Assembly (NCBI GenBank): GCA_938084565.1 | Contig: CALKEU010000011.1 | Span: 1 to 64,000, forward strand | Reading direction: 5' to 3' | From: Candidatus Kapaibacterium sp. | GTDB taxonomy: Bacteria > Bacteroidota > Ignavibacteria > Kapaibacteriales > HRBIN21 | DNA length: 64,000 bases | Part shown: in pieces, positions 59,358 to 64,000 of the stretch | Layout: the number at the start of each line of letters is the position of its first letter | Position numbering within the stretch: the stretch's first letter is position 1 | Position numbers and translations under genes: made by a program | The notes under the pieces: model-generated | The model's database searches: none | Told to the model about the DNA's origin: nothing | What the model saw: only the letters and a program-made list of their open reading frames with translations

Positions 59358-60392
59358 ATGCGTGCCGTTGTGTTACAGGCTCACGGAGAGCCTGAGAGCG
59401 CGCTCGTCGAGCGAGTAGATGTGCCAGAACCTGAACTGGCAGCCGGGGAGGTACTTGTACGCGTGCGTGCAACATCGGTCAATCGCGTCGACTGTCTGCT
59501 CCGCCGGGGCTATCCTGGGCTCACCCTCCAGCTACCGCATATCTTGGGAGGGGATATCGTCGGGGAAGTTGTAGCACTCGGTAGGGGGATCACCTCCCTG
59601 AAGGAAGGTGATCGCGTGGTGGTCTATCCCCTCCTCTCCTGCGGCACTTGTTCCCTGTGCCGGCGTGGACTGGAGCATCTCTGCACGCATTGGCAGTTTA
59701 TCGGCATGCATCGAGCTGGTGGCTACGCCGAGTATGTAGCTATCCCTGAACGGTGCTGCATTCCCCTCCCTGCTTCAATAGCCGATACTGATGCAGCATG
59801 CCTCGGTGTGGCTGGACTGACGGCTTACCACGCTCTGGAAGTAGCCGGTATTGGAGCTGACGACAGAGTGCTCGTGTGGGGAGCTACCGGGGGTATGGGA
59901 AGTTTCCTCATCAAATTGGCTCGCTACCGTGGAGCACGGGTCATTGCGACAACGCGCACCCCGGCCCACCACGCCGAGCTCCTCTCCTCGTGGGGAGCCG
60001 AATGGGTCCTGCCGACCATTCCTCCAGAGGCAACCGCGCAGGCCCTGCGGGAGCGCTTCCCCGAGGGTATTGATGCGGTTATCGACTCTATTGGCTCGGC
60101 AACCTTCCCCGCCAGCCTCTCTGTACTGCGCAAAGGTGGCCGCCTTGTCTTCTGCGGGATTCTCACCGGCCGAGAGGTGCCGTTCAACCTCCACCAGGCA
60201 TACCTCCGGCATCTGAGTCTCCATGGCATCTATCTGGGGACCAAAGCAGAGTTGCACCAGCTCGTGCAGCTGACTGCTCGTGGAGAGCTCCACCCAGCCA
60301 TCGCTGGAGTATACCCTCTGTCGGAAGCAGCCGTTGCGCACCGCATGTTGGAACACAGCGGTGTCGGAGGAAAACTCGTCCTCATCCCCTGA
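59358..60392 (+). CDS. Zinc-type medium-chain dehydrogenase / quinone oxidoreductase-like
   Basis: A 344-residue MDR protein. The N-terminal GroES-like half has TSVNRVDCLLRRGYPG, ILGGDIVGEVVALG and the structural zinc site CGTCSLCRRGLEHLC. The Rossmann half has VLVWGATGGMGSFLIKLARY and GRLVFCGILTG. The usual catalytic-zinc Cys/His set is not evident, so it is nearer to quinone oxidoreductases than to classical alcohol dehydrogenases. It is co-oriented with the menaquinone-type prenyltransferase, but a link is only suggestive. Confidence 0.9.
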   Translation: MRAVVLQAHGEPESALVERVDVPEPELAAGEVLVRVRATSVNRVDCLLRRGYPGLTLQLPHILGGDIVGEVVALGRGITSLKEGDRVVVYPLLSCGTCSLCRRGLEHLCTHWQFIGMHRAGGYAEYVAIPERCCIPLPASIADTDAACLGVAGLTAYHALEVAGIGADDRVLVWGATGGMGSFLIKLARYRGARVIATTRTPAHHAELLSSWGAEWVLPTIPPEATAQALRERFPEGIDAVIDSIGSATFPASLSVLRKGGRLVFCGILTGREVPFNLHQAYLRHLSLHGIYLGTKAELHQLVQLTARGELHPAIAGVYPLSEAAVAHRMLEHSGVGGKLVLIP

Positions 60393-60458
60393 CTCTGCCC
60401 TAGACTCCTTGCCCGGTGTCCTGCGGGACGGGCGGCGCATCCTTCCCCCTTCGCAGAA

Positions 60459-60527
60459 AGGTTCTGGGCGCAACCGCAACAGAGAAAAACCTAAGTTTGT
60501 GGGGCCCGGTTGCGACCCTCGGAACCT
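60459..60527. repeat. Imperfect inverted repeat flanking a promoter-like motif
   Basis: Left arm 60459-60476 (AGGTTC, GGG, CGCAACCG) pairs with right arm 60507-60527 (CGGTTGCG, CCC, GAACCT): 17 pairs with a bulge and a small internal loop, separated by 30 bp. TAAGTTTG lies at 60492-60499 inside the spacer. Confidence 0.7.
60492..60499 (+). promoter_or_regulatory. TAnnTTTG -7 element far upstream of the DUF11 gene
   Basis: TAAGTTTG, 427 nt before the ATG at 60927. If active it would give a leader of about 420 nt or an independent RNA starting with the structured 60503-60554 region. Confidence 0.45.
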
Positions 60528-60554
60528 ATTTCGAGGGCCCTCGGTACAACGGGC
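60503..60554 (+). other. Potential structured RNA with alternative pairings
   Basis: Outer stem GCCC/GTTG (60504-60512, one bulged G) with CAACGGGC (60547-60554); inner stem CCCTCG (60516-60521) with CGAGGG (60532-60537). CGAGGGCCCTCG (60532-60543) is also a perfect palindrome, so the same bases have competing partners. Confidence 0.45.
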
Positions 60555-60926
60555 TGTCTTTGCGCGCTGGAAAAGCAGAATACTGCTCTCCCGGCCGCGA
60601 GGAATCCCATGTCTAACAGGCGGCTTTCGAGGAGAGCAGGAATGAGAAGACAGCACAGGGAGGGCAGACCAAGCGGGGAATCTTTCGGAGTTTCTTCTCA
60701 AATCACTGCTGAGGCTGCCCAGTATTTTCCTCCTTCACCGACACGGTACCACAACACTTCCAGCTGCTTGAGCCGCTCTCTACCTGGACGGCACCCCGGT
60801 AGCCCAGTGTGCAGCCTCCAGAAGCCATGGGCTAACGGCATTCCTACTGCCCTCAGCCATAGCGCTGCAATCCTGGCAGGGCAGGTGATAAGGAGAGTAT
60901 GTTCCACCCTACTGCACGGTTTTGCC

Positions 60927-63900
60927 ATGGTACGACTGCATCTCTGGATCTTTACCGCTGTACTGCTCAGCTCCATCGCTTCAGCTCAGCAGAACCCCAA
61001 CATCGCCGAAGCCACACATCCGCTCGGCTTCACGCTGAAAAAGGTCGTCAGCAATACCACCATCCCCACCGGAGCGCCGTTCTCCTACACCATCTACTTC
61101 AGCTTCCCTGCGGGAACGCAGAACGTCACTATCACCGATGTACTTCCACCCCCGCTGCTTTTCCACAGCCTCTCTGTCACGAATGCATGCGGCTCCTTTA
61201 CCCCGTCGACACCATCGCCGGGTACCAATGGTACGGTCAGCGTGACCTGGAATTCCCTCCCACCGAGCGGCTGCTCGGGATCGCTCACCATTGTGGTCTC
61301 TTTCCCCAATGGAACAACGTGCAACGGCACAAGCGTTCGGAACCGTGTCTGCCTGGTGGGGACCGTCCTCCTCCCGCAGGGGCAGCAGCAGACAGCCGAG
61401 TTTTGCACCCCCTTCGTCAGCACAACGGCACAAGCGAGCAACCCATGGACAATTGACAAGCAAGTGCTCAACTCCACCTATATCGGCGGGGGTTGCCAGC
61501 GCGCACTCAACAGCGACACCGTAGCCTATGCCATCTGCGTTTCCAAAACGCCCGGTACGCAGGGCCAATTGAACTTGGTCAATGGTATTGTCACCGACGT
61601 ACTGCCGGCAGGAGCCCAATTCATCTCGGCCAGCTGCCCAGGGGTCAGCGTCAGCGGCAACACCATCACTTGGAATGTCGGTAATCTCTCGGCTACGCCG
61701 ATGTACAACTCGGTATGCTGCACCGTCACGGTCTATTACCCACCCTCGCAGTTCCCCACAGGCTCTCAAATCACCAATACCGCTACGCTGACCGGGCTGC
61801 TGGGCTCTGCGCAGCAGCCGTGTGATCAGTTCACCAAGCCTGCCACCATCTGTTGGCAAAAGATTCTCCCTCCACCACAACCTCCGACGACGCAAGCGAC
61901 GCTCTACAAATGGGTCTCCACCAACGGACAACCCGGATGTAGCGGCCAGTACACCGTAGGACTGTGCAACACGGGCAACACTCCCATCACCTCAGCAACG
62001 ATTACTGACACTGTGCCATCCGGTCTGACGATTACTTCCACTTCCAGCTCGGGTGGGCTCAGCATCAGCACTGTCGGGAACACTGTCACCGCAACGCTCA
62101 GCACACCTCTTGCAGCGGGTCAATGTCGCTGGTTGTATATCAACTTCGCCATCCTCTCGACAGCTACGCCGAACACTACCGTGACCAACTGCGCATGGGC
62201 CCAAATCCCTGGGCTTTCCCCATTGCATTCCTGTGCCTCATTTGTCGTTCAGGCGCCAGCACCGAGTGCCTGCATCTTCAAGGAAATCTGCGCACCGCAG
62301 CCCTCGTACTCGCTGGGGCAGACTCTCCGTATACGGCTCCGCCTACAGAACATCGGCGGGCAGAATATTACCGGCGCAACGATTACCGACAATCTCAACC
62401 CGAACTTCGAGTACGTGGGCAATCCCGCATTCTACACCACCACGGTCTGGAATACGCCGTGCAATCCCCCCAATGCAACACCGTGGTTACCCGCTCCGAG
62501 TTTGAGTGTCAGCGGCCAAACCCTCACCATCAGCAACGTCAACATTCCGGCAACGTGCCAGAACCTCTTCTGGAATGGCTGCGGGTTCTACGGCAACACG
62601 GGTGTACCTTACTACTGGGTGGAGTTCGACGTCAAAATCCGCGACACCGCCGGGCTCGGCAACATTCCGAACAGCTTCACCCTCTCTGGCGGCGGTCTGC
62701 CACAGCCGGTGCAGTCGAACACGGTCTACGTACTCGTGACCGGCAACACGGGCTTCACGCTCAATAAGCACGTGGCCTCCGACACGACGAACTGGCAAAG
62801 CTCGCTTGTTACTTCGGCGGGTTCGGTTGCACACTACCGTTTGCAGCTGAATATCCCAACGGGCTCGGTCCCGCTGCGGCACGTTACGTTTGTGGACCTG
62901 CTGCCAATGGATAACGGGAGCGCTGACGACAAGATTCTGCAAGCCTGTGTCAGTCGCGGCAGTCAGTTCCCGCTTGCCTACAACGGCAGCTTTACAGCAA
63001 CACCCGCAGCGAATGGCTTCAATAATCCCGCAACAGCTCTGGCCGATGCCAATGCCATCTCAGCTGCAACGGGTGCCCCCAACCTCTTCCCGAACAAATG
63101 CGGAACAGCGGGGACATGGAGTACAGGACTCCCTGCGGGTGCGAAGAACATAGGTTTCTACTTCCCAACCGCTATCGGTGCTAGCACCGGTGCAACGGTT
63201 GTGCTCCCTGTCAAAGTTGATGCGAATGCGCAGCCGGGGCAGCTTGCCTGCAATACCTTTGCCGCAGGCGGTGCGGTACGGCATTACTTGAACAGTACTA
63301 CCTCCACTGACGTCCCAGTAGGGCCGCTCGAGTCAGCGCTGGCGTGCATGAGGATAGACACAGCCACACGGTGCTACCGCATGCAATTGCACGGTGCACC
63401 GCAGCCGGTCGGGATTGTGCCCACTCCTGCAGGCAACGCCTGCAAGTATACAGTCACCGTAACGGTGAACAATCCCGGCCCCGCCGTACAGGGCTGTGCC
63501 AGCTCGGCTCACGGTACGGTATCGCCGAGCACCTTCACGGTGCCGACGGGCACAACGACAATGAGCTTCACCTTCATCGATGTTCCGCCACCGAATAGCG
63601 TTGCGTGTATTCGCTACGGCATTCTGGATGCGGCAGGTCAGTGCACCCCGTGCGATTCGGTGTGCTTTGACTTACGTCCTTGCCCGCAGCCGGACACCTG
63701 CTGCCCACGCTTTGAGAAGGTAGAGATCAAGTGCCTCGGCAGAGACTCGGTGGGCAATGCGCTCTACTCGCTTGTTGCAAGCGGAGTGATTCCGTGCAAA
63801 GCCACGCTGCTTCTCTCGTCCCCCGAGGGTTCCTTTACGCCATCGGCCTTTGGTATCGGGCCGGGGGCATTCACCATCGGCACGACCTTTACCGACGTTG

Positions 63901-64000
63901 CTCCGCCGGCGCCGGGCGCGATCGTGGTATACTACGCTGTCATCGGCCAGGGTGTTGTACTCTGCCGGGACTCGGCCAGACTCCGACTGCCGCCATGCCC
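60927..64000 (+). CDS. Giant cysteine-rich DUF11-type surface protein, 5' part (runs off window)
   Basis: The frame from the ATG at 60927 is open to the window end (over 1,020 residues). A signal peptide (HLWIFTAVLLSSIASAQQ) is followed by repeated DUF11-type beta-sandwich units of about 130-150 residues. These have markers such as NVTITDVLPPPLLFHS, GIVTDVLPAGAQFISASCP, ATITDTVPSGLTITS and ATITDNLNPNFEYV. Cys residues are frequent and often sit around the repeat boundaries (for example RPCPQPDTCCPRFEK), suggesting disulfide or isopeptide-like stabilisation. The likely location is the cell surface; a T9SS tail would lie beyond the window. No SD is seen in frame. Confidence 0.87.
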   Translation, partial: MVRLHLWIFTAVLLSSIASAQQNPNIAEATHPLGFTLKKVVSNTTIPTGAPFSYTIYFSFPAGTQNVTITDVLPPPLLFHSLSVTNACGSFTPSTPSPGTNGTVSVTWNSLPPSGCSGSLTIVVSFPNGTTCNGTSVRNRVCLVGTVLLPQGQQQTAEFCTPFVSTTAQASNPWTIDKQVLNSTYIGGGCQRALNSDTVAYAICVSKTPGTQGQLNLVNGIVTDVLPAGAQFISASCPGVSVSGNTITWNVGNLSATPMYNSVCCTVTVYYPPSQFPTGSQITNTATLTGLLGSAQQPCDQFTKPATICWQKILPPPQPPTTQATLYKWVSTNGQPGCSGQYTVGLCNTGNTPITSATITDTVPSGLTITSTSSSGGLSISTVGNTVTATLSTPLAAGQCRWLYINFAILSTATPNTTVTNCAWAQIPGLSPLHSCASFVVQAPAPSACIFKEICAPQPSYSLGQTLRIRLRLQNIGGQNITGATITDNLNPNFEYVGNPAFYTTTVWNTPCNPPNATPWLPAPSLSVSGQTLTISNVNIPATCQNLFWNGCGFYGNTGVPYYWVEFDVKIRDTAGLGNIPNSFTLSGGGLPQPVQSNTVYVLVTGNTGFTLNKHVASDTTNWQSSLVTSAGSVAHYRLQLNIPTGSVPLRHVTFVDLLPMDNGSADDKILQACVSRGSQFPLAYNGSFTATPAANGFNNPATALADANAISAATGAPNLFPNKCGTAGTWSTGLPAGAKNIGFYFPTAIGASTGATVVLPVKVDANAQPGQLACNTFAAGGAVRHYLNSTTSTDVPVGPLESALACMRIDTATRCYRMQLHGAPQPVGIVPTPAGNACKYTVTVTVNNPGPAVQGCASSAHGTVSPSTFTVPTGTTTMSFTFIDVPPPNSVACIRYGILDAAGQCTPCDSVCFDLRPCPQPDTCCPRFEKVEIKCLGRDSVGNALYSLVASGVIPCKATLLLSSPEGSFTPSAFGIGPGAFTIGTTFTDVAPPAPGAIVVYYAVIGQGVVLCRDSARLRLPPC

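Larger units (their letters stand above)
60393..60926 (+). other. 534-bp non-coding region before the DUF11 gene
   Basis: No convincing gene is seen on either strand. Short open frames at 60416-60616 (plus) and 60698-60976 (minus) lack signal, homology or start sites. I see no tRNA, 4.5S or RNase P signature. It holds a promoter-like TAAGTTTG, a 17-bp-paired inverted repeat, a 12-bp palindrome and, at 60891-60897, an SD-like AGGAGAG placed before an out-of-frame ATG (60899). It may be a long leader or a small RNA. Confidence 0.6.

Noticed and set aside
60405-60440. GC-rich hairpin after the dehydrogenase gene as a terminator
   Set aside because: Pairing is interrupted and no T-tract follows; not enough for a terminator call.
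60416-60616. Small plus-strand frame (66 aa) in the gap after the dehydrogenase
   Set aside because: No signal peptide, ribosome site or family pattern, and it spans the structured promoter region.
60400-60930. Possible tRNA, 4.5S RNA, 6S RNA or RNase P RNA
   Set aside because: None of the conserved core sequences of these RNAs is present; only local hairpins are visible.
60698-60976. Minus-strand frame (92 aa) overlapping the DUF11 start
   Set aside because: Composition is shadow-like and it would overlap the signal peptide of a convincing gene.
60899-61456. Plus-strand frame (185 aa) preceded by an SD-like AGGAGAG
   Set aside because: It is out of frame with the DUF11 protein, whose frame is open for over 3 kb with clear repeats; the SD-like sequence is probably coincidental or part of the leader.

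Overview
The window looks like a chromosome segment from a GC-rich (roughly 60%) member of the FCB superphylum, probably a Chlorobiota/Ignavibacteria/Kapabacteria-type lineage. Three points suggest this. Several secreted proteins end in type IX-secretion-style C-terminal sorting domains. Many start regions carry the Bacteroidota-type -7 promoter element TAnnTTTG. Shine-Dalgarno sequences are mostly weak or absent. The lineage is an inference from gene content; no rRNA is present. Genes are very tightly packed, with many 1-30 bp overlaps (often ATGA), so most belong to multi-gene operons on both strands. I saw no tRNA, rRNA, CRISPR array, insertion sequence or prophage.

Layout. 1-2466 (minus): a surface fibre-like protein with an S74 chaperone domain, translationally coupled to a CHAP-like cysteine hydrolase cut by the window edge. 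2547-7161 (minus): uppP, two cyclophilin lipoproteins, folP, folD and an RluA-type pseudouridine synthase. 7317-16948 (plus): leuS, a TauE/SafE permease, fmt, accD, an arginase, an unknown exported protein, a short HPF/RaiA, a peptide-binding lipoprotein and an AlbA_2/Schlafen-like regulator. 16931-27788 (minus): a TM2 protein, an unknown protein, a HicB-like protein, surE, rseP, dxr, rng, a LON-domain protein, panC, pepF and asnS. 27921-28606 (plus): a small basic protein with bL31 and bS18. 28680-42202 (minus): two large secreted T9SS-type proteins, ribH, guaA, a Dna2-like nuclease-helicase and recJ. 42333-49834 (plus): a HutG-like enzyme and a Yej/Dpp-type peptide ABC transporter. 49831-52500 (minus): pgsA, tpiA, lptC, kdsA. 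52481-54505 (plus): an envelope protein and a HAF-repeat T9SS protein. 54519-57239 (minus): a TonB-dependent receptor preceded by a cysteine-rich small ORF. 57358-60392 (plus): a flavin-split-barrel/MenA fusion, a CPBP protease and a zinc dehydrogenase. 60927-64000 (plus): the start of a giant DUF11-type surface protein.

Most genes are housekeeping: folate, isoprenoid, pantothenate, LPS, phospholipid and fatty-acid synthesis, translation and envelope maintenance. The strongest candidate for something new is the cysteine-rich ORF / TonB-receptor pair at 54.5-57.2 kb. A 16-bp stem with a single bulged base begins in the last codons of the small ORF, including its stop codon. It ends one base before the receptor's ATG and buries the receptor's Shine-Dalgarno sequence. 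This is the architecture expected if receptor synthesis depends on translation of the cysteine-rich leader, possibly as a metal-sensing device analogous to copper-responsive upstream ORFs described in Bordetella. Other points of interest are the PNPOx-like/MenA fusion with a palindromic operator at its promoter, an apparently leaderless kdsA, a formyltransferase lacking its catalytic Asn, and a promoter-centred inverted repeat upstream of the DUF11 gene.
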